A DNA stretch of 64,000 nt from Desarmillaria ectypa (lineage: Eukaryota > Basidiomycota > Agaricomycetes > Agaricales > Physalacriaceae): NCBI GenBank assembly GCA_030407005.1, contig JAUDYN010000002.1:3100001-3164000 (forward strand), given 5' to 3'. Of the stretch, positions 24,916 through 35,934 are shown piece by piece (the first letter of the stretch is position 1; every line of letters begins with the position of its first letter). A program made the position numbers and the translations under genes. A model generated the notes under the pieces. It was not told where the DNA came from and did not search any database. It was given only the letters and a program-made list of their open reading frames with translations.

Positions 24916-25100
24916 CCTGACCCATACGGGATGTGGCAGACATAGAAGAGAAGGCACCGTGTGGTGGGATGAATCGTTGAATTTGATGTCGTTTATTAAT
25001 GAATTGATGGGATTTCTGAACACGAATCTGAAACAAGCTGAAATCAAACGAAAAGGACTGCGCTATAGTAGTTAGTGGTCGTCGCGCTGGCAAGCGGTCA

Positions 25101-25475
25101 CTAAAAGAAAACGGCCAATGTTTTCTGCGCCGTTGCTACCATAGTACGCATATATGCATCATATTGATTCGACCTTTCAGAGTCTGTCGCATCAGCAGGT
25201 AGTAGAGGTACACCAAGAAGAGCCGAAGCCGCTATCACTTCGTTATCCAGAAGAAAGCTAACTATATGCCTTAATATCGGACAGATGTACGCACTTGTTA
25301 ACTGACAAGCTTCGCCTAAAGTCAATGGTAGCCCATTCTGACCACCGGTGTGAGGACTGGGCTTCTGTGATAGTGGTAAGAAAAAGAAAGAGACTGGACC
25401 AACAAATGTAAACACTGCAACTGAACTGAATGATCCCGTGATGAACTTCGACTCTGACCGCCACGACATCATCAC
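25101..25475 (-). CDS. Possible small hypothetical protein, 124 aa
   Basis: Open frame with a hydrophobic N-terminal stretch (FSSVAVFTFVGPVSFFFLPL) that could be a signal anchor, followed by a soluble part ending ATAQKTLAVFF. Overlapping frames contain splice-like sites, so the true model may differ. No family recognised; low confidence that it is a gene. Confidence 0.25.
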   Translation of the reverse strand: MMMSWRSESKFITGSFSSVAVFTFVGPVSFFFLPLSQKPSPHTGGQNGLPLTLGEACQLTSAYICPILRHIVSFLLDNEVIAASALLGVPLLPADATDSERSNQYDAYMRTMVATAQKTLAVFF

Positions 25476-25506
25476 TCAGAACCGGGCGCCATGTCAAACG
25501 TACCAT

Positions 25507-26266
25507 AGTCCAGTTACTCCTTATATGCTGCTTATGCTGTCAGCCCTTTTAGTTCAATTCATTCAAATTTGCTCTTCCTTTCCTGTTCTATTACAACTTT
25601 GACCAGTTCTTAGACCAAAAACCACATGCCATATACAATAAGCGTGGCAAAGACACCGAAAATTTTCGTCGAAGCGCTTGGGCAATGCTTCTGGGCGTTT
25701 CATTTTTATTTCTTCAGCGACGTCAACTCAACTCAATTTGTTCATACAGTGAAACTTCAATCATATGTTCGGTCATTTGTGATCAACTTGAGTGCTTAGG
25801 ACTCTTCTACCATCACTGATGCTGACTTTTCCGGAGTGATGATTGTCATCTACGTACACTGATGCTTTGTTCGGTTTCCAAACTCACAGCTGAGTCGTCC
25901 TACGGTCACCTAGAGCGCATTGTGTATTATCTTGTGCAAGTCGTTCAGACATGCGCTGCGTGCTGCGTTGCAGAAGTATTGTGAATGTCTGGTGTCTGTG
26001 CCTTCTCTACTCGATAACATGTGGGATCCATCATCTGTTACATTTAAAAATCCGACCCTTCAACATAGAGTCAGCAGTCCTCCGTTATGTTAGGAAATCA
26101 AGTCTTCTGGGGGCGCTTATTTCTTTCTTCGATTCCGTCTGTCAGAAATTTGCTATGCTGCTGAATTCCAAGACGCCAATACTGTTTTCATGTAAGGCGT
26201 ATTTTTTGCTATAAAAGCAAGGCGGTAATGCACAGTCTAATCATCCACCGATAGGTAGATATTTTA
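25507..26266. other. Intergenic, 760 bases, no gene seen
   Basis: Upstream region of the lectin-like gene at 26267. The 87-codon ORF at 25951-26214 has no coding character I can defend. Confidence 0.4.
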
Positions 26267-27613
26267 ATGTTCGCCCAAGGTTAGCTTTTAAATCTATCTG
26301 ACCTCTCTTTTCTCTTTCTTCCCGCTCATATCGTTTCCATAGCTCTTGTGCTCTTGCCCGCCTTTCTTTCCGCGGTCTTCACGACTGCGTTCCCCGCATC
26401 GGAGAGGAGTAAGTATTTCTTCGTAATCTACACTCTTGATTCCATTCTCAGCCATTTTTAGGTCTCGTTGCCGGTGCAGCGACTGCAGAAAGCGCATCTC
26501 TCGCAGTGCGCGCCGCAGCCCAGCCTCTCACTCTAGCCAACTCCAACTGGATTTGGACTGGAGAGGAGGCTAGCGCAGGTGGAAACGCACCCATTGGTTC
26601 TCGTCCCTTCCGCAAGACTATTCCCCACACCAGCACCAAGTGCCCGGTATGCGCGACAATCCTTATTGCTACGTAAGTTTGGCTTTCTCGATCACTTAAG
26701 GCTTTTCCTGAAAAAAGAATTTCAGTGATAACCTCCACACGCTGTACGTCAACGGTGCTGAAATTGGCTCAGGAGCGTCCTTCTCAGCCGCACAGGTGTA
26801 CACCGTCGGGCTCAACCCAGAATCTGACAACGTCATCACCGTCAATGGTACCAACACTGGAGGACCCGCTGCTCTGATTGCTACCGTCCTCGTTGACTAC
26901 GCAGACGGCACCACAGAGACCTTTGTCACTGACGCGTCCTGGAAGACCCTCAAGTCCGCCCCTCCGGCCGGATTCGAGAACCCGAGCTTGGATGACTCGG
27001 CATGGATTGCAGCGGTCGGGCAGGGCAAGGAAGGCGTATCGCCCTGGGGTCAGACCGCGCTTCCTAGCGCGCTTGATTTGACACAGAGCAACTGGATTTG
27101 GACAAACGAGACTAATTCGGCGGGGAGCGCCCCGGTTGGACATAGGGCGTTTAGGAAGACAGTCACTTCGCCATATGGCAAGGGCGCGGTGTGCGCGAAG
27201 GTCGTCATCACTGTGTAGGTCCTTCAGCTCTTCCTTTGACTGGCGGTAATCGATCAATCATTTACAGCGATAACGCGTACACTCTATATGCCAACGGCCA
27301 GTCCCTCGGATCGGGCACAGACTTCCACACCGCCCAAGCATACTCTGTGCCCAAGCTGGACCCTGATCAGAACGTGTTCGCAGTCGATGGAGAGAACACT
27401 GGTGGTCCAGCTGGTGTCATTGCGACTATCCTGGTCGCATATAACGACGGGACATCGACTTCCTACGTCACGGATACCACCTGGAAAGCATCCACTGGTC
27501 TGCCTACTGGATTCCAGCTTCCCGCGACCGATGATAGCACTTGGAGTGATGCTACGATTGTGGGCAAGTATGGCAGTGCCCCTTGGGGAGCCATCACCGT
27601 TCCTGCTGCATAG
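26267..27613 (+). CDS. Secreted protein with two tandem lectin-like modules, 374 aa
   Basis: Five exons in frame: 26267-26279 (13 bases), 26343-26408, 26462-26672, 26726-27214 and 27268-27613. Splicing the 13-base first exon to the second gives a clean signal peptide, MFAQALVLLPAFLSAVFTTA. Two copies of one module of about 155 residues follow. Each begins NSNWIWT or QSNWIWTNE, continues with Gly-Ser-rich APIGSRPFRKT or APVGHRAFRKT, a DNLHTLYVNG or DNAYTLYANG turn, a conserved NTGGPA segment and a closing ...SPWG or APWG. Introns fall at matching points just before the DN-TLY motif in both modules, as expected from gene-internal duplication. The pattern resembles jelly-roll carbohydrate-binding modules such as those N-terminal to fungal rhamnosidases, but no catalytic domain is attached. 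Likely an extracellular sugar-binding protein; this is inference. Confidence 0.8.
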
Positions 27614-27879
27614 GCACTTGAGCAACTACTTCCAAATATCTTCTTTCACATTCATTTTGGTTTGACTCTTGTCTTTTACATTCACAGAAAGTAATTACGC
27701 AAGACCTTTAATTGAATTTAACTTGTCCTAAAATCGTGGATCAACTGGAGGTGAATTATATTCTTATGCTGTCTTGGTTCTGTTGCCACCCAGAGCATGG
27801 CATAGGCATCACTGTCCTTCTCCCGCTCAGCTGAATCTTCTCCTCTTTCCACTCATTCTACGCTATGGTTGATCCTAAT

Positions 27880-29200
27880 GGTCGGAATATTTGATCCCGC
27901 CTAGCCGTTATTATTTCGCCTTCTCCATATACAACTTTAGAGCGACGGTAGCGACGATACCATATTTCAGAAATTAGAGAATATAAAATATGCAGCATAC
28001 CATCTAAATGTACGTATTCCGCTGCTTTATCTCTTCGCTTGACTGCCCTATTGATGAGGAGCGTAAATAATATACCACAAACCTCAGACTTGTACAACAG
28101 GGCCTCACGAAGCCCGCCATCGTGATCCCTACCATGGATTACCTGAAATGTGCATCCCTATCTTCTCTGAGACCGCCCATACTAGGTCCAGGAAACCTCT
28201 GCAGGTCTTAAAGCCATTGCTATGGATGTAACTGCTACCAGCCTACCTGCCTTGACATCTTGGCTCGAACACCCATAGAATTGCGCAACTATTGCGACAC
28301 CCCTCAGATGCAAAGTTGACCGTCACAATTTCGCAAGGCCTCCAACGAGGATGATCGTTCCTACGAACTTGTCAGAACTGGGCTAAAGGAGAACGAGATT
28401 CATAGGATTGTCGATGAGGACGAAGAGGGCCCAGAGCTTCCAGACAACGAGCCAGAAACTGACAAGAAAGCGTGCAAAATTATCATGGCCAAGGAGCCGG
28501 GGGAGTCCGGCGAACCTCAAGAGGACGACGTATTCATGCCAGTCCCGCATATTGATCCAGTGCTCTCGAGCGTCCCAGAAATACCCAGCCCGTCGCATCT
28601 GTGGGACGAATATGACCTTTTTCGAGAGTACGTTCCCTCTTATTATTCCCTCACCATCTGATTTGCTTTCAGAATCGTCCGGAAGGGTGTGTGCGCTAGC
28701 AGACTCTATGTCAAATATCGACTGTCTTGATTTGAGAGTCTGCCTAAGTCTGCCTAGGGGAGACTATCAAATTCCACGTTACGGGGAAACCCTCTTCCAG
28801 GTGCTGTCGGAGGGTCTACCTGTCGTACGCGTGAAGGATCAAGCCCTTCGGATTCTCGACGGTCAGCAAGACGCCCCGGACATAGACATTCCGGACGACG
28901 CATCGGAGATCGATAGTCACACCTGCAAAACGTTTATAACCAAGATACCAGGCTCCGATAATCCTGAAGATGACATCTTCGTGGCTGTTTTGCGTATTGA
29001 CCACATCGAACGTCTCGGAGATATCTGGCCCGTCGCAGCTACAAGGAGGCATAGATCTCTTTCAAGAGTGAACAATCATCTCCAATTGTCGTGATTATTT
29101 TCCTGAGCCATTATTTTGTTTCAAAAACGTGCAGAAGTATCAGCTCGCACAGTATGGATAGATGCTTGTCGAGCCACCAGAAGGTCCGCCGGTTTGATGA
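27880..29200 (+). pseudogene. Decayed, internally duplicated copy of family A
   Basis: This stretch matches the left-edge gene (1-961) in the opposite orientation. Shared points include YYFAFSI (near 27912), VQQGLTKP (28095), the 3' half of exon 2 at 28390-28630 and the following intron with its TTTCAG acceptor near 28670. The frame is broken by stops and shifts between 28040 and 28380. A second partial copy of the acidic 3' half begins near 28830 (DQALRILDGQQDAPDIDIPD), almost identical to the left gene, and continues through its own degenerate intron (29066-29130) and terminal exon, which carries stops. So at least one and a half gene copies are fused here. Confidence 0.8.
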
Positions 29201-31987
29201 TAATGATAATGATGTCATGTTTGGGGTAACCTGAGGACCCACAGAGCCTATGTTATTGTAACTAATTGTAAGTATCATCATTTCGAGGAAATTAACCTAC
29301 TGGTATGCGGCCTAAGTCTATGGGTTTTGTTCTGTACGCGTTGAGCTGTGATGGGTGCGTATTGTGGGTGGTTGTGAGCTGCTTCATACTGAAGGTGAGA
29401 CTTTGAGTAGAAGAGAGGACCACGACGTGGACGGTCATTGAGGGGGTGGGGCGGGTGCGCGGCGAATTGAAGGTTGTTGAATGTTTCGCGATTGCCTGGG
29501 GCATTGGGAAAGTTCCTTGTTTAGAAACAAAGACATGTTGGAGAAAGATGTGAGCACTCCATTTGAAGGCTCCCGACTGGTCAAACCTTGAAGTGACAGT
29601 ATCGGAAGCACAAAAGGAACGTATTCCAAGAAATAAAAGGAACATCTGGTGACGGGGTCAAAGAGGAGAGGCGTTCAGACGTTTCATAGGTCAATTGGAG
29701 AGATTCCAGGTGGCTCGTTGGGGTAGATGAGAAGTTGCATTGTAAAGAAAATTGCTTGCAAGCAGCGCGTAGATTAGAGGGGATGATAATAGTTTCTTCG
29801 CCGCAACGAAGTGATCGCCGGCCATAAAAAGGCAGGACCAAAGCACCAGGATCGGGCAACACGTATACAGAGAGGAGGTGAACTCTAATCCAGGGAAAGT
29901 TTGGATGCAGAAGGACGGTATGATCCTCGTAGAGCGCTCTTCGTCTTTGGCACGGAGGAGAGCCAAATTCGAACATACAGCCAAATAACACCTTCGGGAC
30001 GACGGACGTCGAATCGGAGATTCTTAGGGAGGAATTTGAACCCCAGATTTGTGCTGAAAGTGCTAAAGCTAAAGACTTGTATTCGGATTATAAGGGATTA
30101 GTGCCAAGAATCGAGAGAAAGGGTATAATACATACTGGATGTTGGATTTTAACGTGCGAAAGGAGCTAAGGGAATTACAATCAAGCAATAAACGAAAAGT
30201 GAGGTCCTTGAGAAACTTTGAACGAGTTTCTCAGGAAAGTTCTTGCTCCGCTCGGCACAATAATTGGATTTGGCAGCGTACAAGGACTCCGCTAGGTCTG
30301 GCATCATCGGACAAACAACAAGGCAACACGGATGGCTCAGAAGAACTTAAAATTCAAACCGCGACGAATAGGGAATGAGCATTTTGCACGGTGGCAGTTC
30401 GAAAAACCAACATGGGCGGTTTCTGCCAGATAAATTGCACTGGTGAACTGAGAAATAGGATCATTAGAAACGGAATATTTATTAGAGCAGAGTAGACAAA
30501 CGATGAGAGGTGAATTGCGGCAAGAAATTGCGATCGGCAGTTCCGATGGTTCTGATTTGTAACCCTATTTTTGCAATCGTAACCACCACCACCGTCGACG
30601 CTAACAGTACGCCGCCAGCGTCGTCTACTGCAGCGAAGGGATCTAGTTCAGTCTACAACAATTACGATGGTTTTTTCTCACTTACAAGGTCGATTTTGTG
30701 GGTTTTCGCCATGGCTTGCTCTGGCACATTGCGCCTCTTGAAGGCGATAGATGCATATCAGCCTCCAATGCTTCTCTTGGACCATCCTAACGACAGACAA
30801 GACCTCAAGAAGCAAAAATGACGGGGCCAGTCAATGGCGATAACACTTAGATGCAACCTCACGGCTCGACCGTCAAGATAATCGGAGAATAGGGCCTTGT
30901 GACAAAGGGGGTGCTCTTCTCGATGTTTTCAGCGAGAAATAGAGACGGCAAGCAAGATAATTGACCCCAGGAGCATGGAGGGTGAGGAGGCGATACTCTC
31001 AGAGCTGATTTCTCAGAGAAAATGAGCACGGCCAGAAGGTGCGTTGCTGTATTCTTTTCTTCATTCCTGAAGGGCAATCTTGTGTCTTGTAATCTAGATG
31101 AATACCGTGGCTTGAGTCCTTTGAGGTCCGTGCGTGCCTGCTTGGTGGGTTGGCAGATCAATATTCTCGATGAATTTTGAGGAAGGCGAGTCTTGTCTTG
31201 ATAATTCACTCCAGTATAGGGCACCTGAACGACGTTGTACATTTCAGTGGTGGTAGTACATCACTGATACAGGATAACGCGACATACACACGGTCCCGCG
31301 CCTTTTATTGCCGTTACATGAAATGACTCATTCCGTCACGTCACGCACGCGCGCGTGTCCGCCTTAATGCCCCAGGCGACCAGGCGAGATACAGCAAGGC
31401 ATTGAACGGAAGATACGAAAGTTTTCCCGCTGTCGAAGGCCACAGAGTTGCAAGGGTATATACTTTCACCTGTATGTGTTTTTTCCTGACGATTCACTGT
31501 GATCTGGTGCAAGGGCGAGGAACACATTCCCCCAGGCTGGCCTGGCGACAGCTTCGACATTTTGAATCGCTAGCAACGGTATCTGATTCAAGATGTGGCG
31601 AAACGAACCGAACGTTTTCTAGTCATCGTATCCCCGACGTCCTGGTCGGCACGTCCATTCTGATTATTCGGCCTCGAGGCTGTCAGGCGCTCTGCGATGC
31701 ACCCCACAAATTCGACCCAGTTTTCCGGTTCAGGTCCCTTTCCTCGATGGGAATGGCGTCTACTGCCTGTAACTGAAAACCTGTGTCGTGTCAAATCAGG
31801 ATCGGAAAGAAACTTCTTCGATTAGGGCCCTTACAACTATCTGTGGTCCGGACTTGTGCATGTTCAAAGGAAAACATCAATTTCGGCTGCTTTGCAATAT
31901 TTTTTAGGAAGTCAGAAACCTAAAATTTTTGACTATTTAAGTTGCGTGAACATTTTGGTTTCCTGTGCCGCCCATCCATCCCCACAA
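29201..31987. other. Gene-poor interval, 2.8 kb
   Basis: Several ORFs of 75-136 codons overlap on both strands (for example 29581-29991 minus and 30510-30821 plus) but none has a recognisable domain, consistent intron structure or clear coding bias. I see nothing that can be called a gene with confidence. Confidence 0.4.
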
Positions 31988-32664
31988 ATGCCTTGCCATC
32001 GCTCCTGCAAGAAATTTGTCCCTCGCCATTCTCCTACCTACGATGAAGCTCTTCATCAACATTCTTCTTCCTTTCTCCACCTTTCGGTCGGTGCGTACGC
32101 CGCACGCTACCAGCCGTACTCTATTTCTTACAGGGTGCAGTATCCTACGGCCTTCTCTTCATTGCAGTGCGCTGATTTGTTTCAGTTTGAAGCAGAATAC
32201 ACAGATGCCCCTGTTCCACAAACACCTGCAATTGTTCCCCAGACCGGCCGAGTAAGTCGGTTGTAATTTCTGTAAGGAAGTCACGTTGATTATTCTAGTT
32301 CATTGTTCCTCCTCACTATGATCTCGATGACTACTTCGAGTATGACAGTGAAGAAGCGGATGAAGACGAGGACGAGGACGCCTGGGATAGCGACGATGAG
32401 GATGAACGGGAGGAGGAGGACAATGGGGAGGACGAAAGGCACCACTATTATTATGATGAAGCACTCAAAGTGCTCGCTGCCGCACCACTGGTGAGTGAGA
32501 TGACCTTCCTTCAGGGACCATTTTTTACCACATCCCTCACATCAGTGTCTTCTGGTCCTTCTTGTGTGGACATCTTACTTCGCTTGAAAGCTGCTCGTTT
32601 CGTTCTCTTCTTGCATGTATACCCTAGCGTCTTCGTAACTATTTTTACCAGCATCGTTTTGTGA
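31988..32664 (+). CDS. Hypothetical protein with long acidic stretch
   Basis: Exon 31988-32251 is joined to 32299 onward by a 47-base intron (GTAAGT...TTCTAG), phase 0. The first part is Ser/His/Tyr-rich and includes TDAPVPQTPAIVPQTGR; exon 2 opens with FIVPPHYDLDDYFEYDSEE and then runs almost only Asp and Glu for about 35 residues before HHYYYDEALKVLAAAPL. A possible donor follows at 32491, so the last about 58 codons to 32664 may be intronic. Such acidic runs occur in nuclear and chromatin proteins, but no domain identifies it. The true start could be upstream. Confidence 0.45.
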
Positions 32665-32807
32665 AAGTCGATAAGCAAGTGTTTTCTTGAATTATATGGC
32701 ATCATTTGTGTCGCTATTTATGATTGGCCGTTTCTTGAGCAAGGAAAGCCGTATATTATTTCAGGTGAGATTACAAGCAGATTCTACATGTCTACAAAAT
32801 TCGCATT

Positions 32808-33756
32808 CTAATACATCTCTGAAATGACCAAGAACGTTTGGTGAGGATATTCGAAAGTGCCTTGGCTTTTGTCTATCCATACTTGATCATCGCCTCGCTC
32901 TACGATGACACCATCCAATACTTTAGATTTGACATCTTCAGGCATCCACAGTGAGTAAGATGTTGCAGGGCAAGGTTTATGCCCAATTCTTCTCCACTGG
33001 CGGTTCAAAGAGCTTTTTGTAGGAATCAGTATCAAAACTCTTGCACCACAAGCTTAGACGGAACTAAGGAGTGCTTACTTCTGCTGCTCGATTTGGTTCC
33101 TCAGTTGAGCAACCCATCGTACCGCATCCATGATGGGTACAGGTATCAGATGCATGGTATTCGAAGTAAAGGAGGAAGGAACTCCCTTATCCTCAAGGTT
33201 CCAAATGAAGGCGACAATACCACCTGGGTTGAGGATCCTGGCAAACTCGACAGGGCAGCGTCAAGGTCCGGGCACTAATGAAACGCCGGCATTAATGAAG
33301 TGAGATGCTCTCTACCAGGGACAAACGGCGTGCCCGAGGAATCGTGATGAGGTCGGCCCAACCGTCTTCAATGTATCAAATGTACCCTCCCTCGCAGAGA
33401 CACATTCATCTTGAACGGTCTTGACGAAAACGTCGCGTATTCCAGTGCTAGGTTCCACTGCTCACAATTCTTGGATTGCACCGGAGAAATCTGGATGCTT
33501 GAGGGGCGCCTTGGTGAACAGACCTGTTCCGGCACCAACTTTATGTGTTCAGGACTCAGGCATGGTGCACGTACCCGGCGACATTGAATAGAGGCGTAGC
33601 CTTTACTGTCTTCCTTATCGCAGACAAGGCGGTGGATTGATACGACGGTTGTGCGCTGGACGTATCACTCAAGATAATCGTCTCATGTATCAAACGCGAG
33701 AGTTCGTTTGTGTAGGAACCAAATCCACTCTGGGCAACGTTGTGAACAATAGCCAT
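32808..33756 (-). pseudogene. SAM-dependent methyltransferase pseudogene
   Basis: Read on the minus strand, fragments of one class I methyltransferase appear in order but in shifting frames. They are an N-terminal part (GFGSYTNELSRL, then QSTALSAIRKTVKATPLFNV), a glycine motif VGAGTGLFTK (motif I), a KHPDFSGAIQEL stretch ended by a stop, DVFVKTVQ, and the late strand PGGIVAFIWNLEDKGVP. A stop and several frameshifts separate them, and the end of the frame at 32808 encodes unrelated-looking but still open sequence. The order and spacing fit the fungal methyltransferase family whose members share these phrases. It cannot make a full enzyme. Confidence 0.75.
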
Positions 33757-34620
33757 ACCTCTTTTCAGAAGAAAGAATATGGAGGATAGCGCGATACGCC
33801 GCCTTTTAACACAGATTATTGGGGATTGGCGTCATGCGAAAGGACGAAATAGCCGAGTCATGCAGCTTTACGGTCCGATGGAGATAACCTAGGATCTGAT
33901 CCTTTGGACTCGCACGAACCCTGATTCATCACCGTTTGATTCAGAGGTGCTTCCTCCCAGCGACTAGTCGGAAAGGCGGGTATCCATAGGTTTAGACTGG
34001 GGCTTTCATTGACTTTGTTTCCTAGAAAAATGGAGAGTCAACTCATTCCTGAAGTGAGCAATCACCAATCTCGTTGAGTTAGTTAAGAGGCCCAAGTTCT
34101 CTGCCAAGTTATCATGATGTAGTCTCCAGGATAGACACAAAATCATCTCCGCCTTCGTTTTCGTGAATGCTACCTTGAATCCATTAATCTTGTTGTATAT
34201 GTCGCACTCCCTTTTGCCGTAATGATTGAGTCCTCTCCTCACCTTCGTCTGTCGACAATACGTCTAGAGCGTCATCGTCCGCCCAATGCTGGACTCGAAG
34301 GGAGCCCTGTAACGGTTGAGGAGATTCCGTGGGCCAGACGACTTTAGGTGGGTCTGAAAAATAACGAAGGTGCTGCTATTGCAAGAGCCTGAGTAATGAG
34401 AAGCTTAGCGAAAAACAGAATCACAGGAAAAGAATGAAGCGAAGGTATACGGCCAGGAACAGGACTGAAGTCACTCAAAGACCTCAATCATAACGTTGCT
34501 TCTCGAAAGACATAAACACTTCGTGCCGACTTAGTCTCTGCAGGTAAGAAAAATGGAAATGAGTCAAGTAACCGACGCACGCCCTGGGCTAAGGGTCATT
34601 GGAACGAACAAAATAAATAT
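33757..34620. other. Intergenic, 860 bases, no gene seen
   Basis: Lies between the methyltransferase pseudogene and the U6-like locus. The 78-codon minus ORF at 34006-34242 has no recognisable family. Confidence 0.4.
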
Positions 34621-34626
34621 TGAGAT

Positions 34627-34674
34627 CCGTAGATCTACCACTCCGGGAAAGCGTGTCATCCTTGTGCAGGGGCC

Positions 34675-34705
<31 letters not shown>

Positions 34706-34732
34706 TTCGTATGTCACCCCGAAGGGGACAAC
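34627..34732 (-). ncRNA. U6 spliceosomal snRNA-like gene or chimeric copy
   Basis: On the minus strand from 34732: a short 5' hairpin (GTTGTCCCCTTCGGGGTGAC), then the U6 core with AATTGGAACGATACAGAGAA, the ACAGAGA box, AGATTAGCATGG and CCCCTGCACAAGGATGACAC. The core matches U6 base for base as I know it. After GACACGC the expected 3' end is replaced by CTTTCCCGGAGTGGTAGATC and onward, a tail that recurs at 2550-2594 without a U6 body. No clear poly-T terminator directly follows; the nearest T runs are in TATTTATTTTG around 34610-34620. So this is either a genuine U6 gene with a divergent end or a U6 copy fused to another element. The 3' limit is approximate. Confidence 0.85.
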
Positions 34733-34864
34733 ATTATTTGAGGGTTCAAGCTAGTGCCGTTAGCAGTTTTGTATTTGTGACGGTTCACTGGAGTCTCTGT
34801 CCATATCGGGAATGTGCTCACTGGCTCAGCACGTTTTGCTTCTTGACAGCCATGGTCAGCTAAA

Positions 34865-35450
34865 ATGTCGGTAGCAACACCTACGGTTCTTCCCCGGGAT
34901 CCCAGGTTCCCGCACCTGCTACCTCCAGCGCCTAGGATACAGCCTATACAGCTACGTGCCGTCGGCTATGAGGCCATCTATGGTCGTATGAACGAATATC
35001 GCGACCTCCAACGTGAAATGGATGAGTTGAGCGAGGAGGAACACGAGCTCGAGGAATTAGTGCGCTTCCTTTCTGGTGGAGTGTGTATTTCTTTCTGACT
35101 CTGCGGTAGGACAACAAAATTCGTAATCGAGGTTTCAGGACGGTCGTGCCCATCGGTCGTATCAAGACGCAGCAGGAGGAGAAACGAGAGGTGCGTATGC
35201 TTTCTTCGTCGTCGGTTCGTCTCGTGAATGAAATTCGTAGCTTGACGAGGCAGATGATGCTGAAGACGACTCTATGCATTCTGATGGTCCGCCATCCATG
35301 ATGGAAGATGAGGAGGACGAGGAGGACGAATCGGTAGATATGGACGCTAGTATGCAGGATATGGATGCTAGCGTGCAGGATATGGACGAGGAGCTTGAAG
35401 AGTCCTCGGATGCTGAGGATTACTTGGTAACAGATGCACTAGAGGGTTAG
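34865..35450 (+). CDS. Acidic protein, possibly anaphase-promoting complex subunit Apc15-like, 164 aa
   Basis: Exons 34865-35080, 35110-35190 and 35241-35450 keep frame. The first intron would be only 29 bases (GTGTGT...GCGGTAG); the alternative donor at 35088 joined to 35133 gives a 46-base intron and a slightly shorter protein, and I cannot decide between them. The middle reads RTVVPIGRIKTQQEEK, then an Asp/Glu-rich tail with a 21-base tandem repeat encoding MDAS(M/V)QD. Human ANAPC15 has the same layout (a VPIG motif, then an acidic tail with DMQDMDE), so an Apc15-like role in the cell-cycle ubiquitin ligase is plausible. Acidic composition alone can mislead, so this is a tentative call. 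Confidence 0.55.
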
Positions 35451-35934
35451 GCAGTTTTCCCTGGTTCACTCTCTTTGTCCACTTTTTCATGGAGGTCGAT
35501 ATTGCCCTTCAACTTTCTACATACTGCGGCCTTGGTATGTTTTATATCCTTTCAGAAGCCAGATTACTGACTCAAGAATTTTTTCTCTTCAGGCATTTCG
35601 ATTTTGTTTTTCTGAATAGTGTGCCCTGCAGATCTTGACCGCGAGTGGTGCAACCTAGATATATTTTAGGATACGTCCTGCTGTCACGTTATGTATCGCA
35701 ACCGAAGAGTAACTCTGGGGATTACATATATGTAGTTAGGTTTACATAGTTTTCTGCACATGCACGGTCCTTACCAGGATCCTCCAAAGGGACCACATCG
35801 GTAAATAAAATTCTAGCCTTCCTGGTGCAACCTCTGATTTTTTTCCAAGCGACGAGCGCGTTGATGGCTGTCGCTGGGCAGCATGGAGTTGTCATAATGA
35901 AACGGCATCTATCTCCTTGCAGTCTCCCCCCTCC
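35451..35934. other. Intergenic, 480 bases, no gene seen
   Basis: Separates the acidic protein gene from the Dpb4 gene, both on the plus strand. No ORF or repeat of note. Confidence 0.4.

Noticed and set aside
29581..29991. 136-codon minus ORF with hydrophobic stretches
   Set aside because: An overlapping frame of similar length is equally open, the ends do not match splice sites, and no family is seen.
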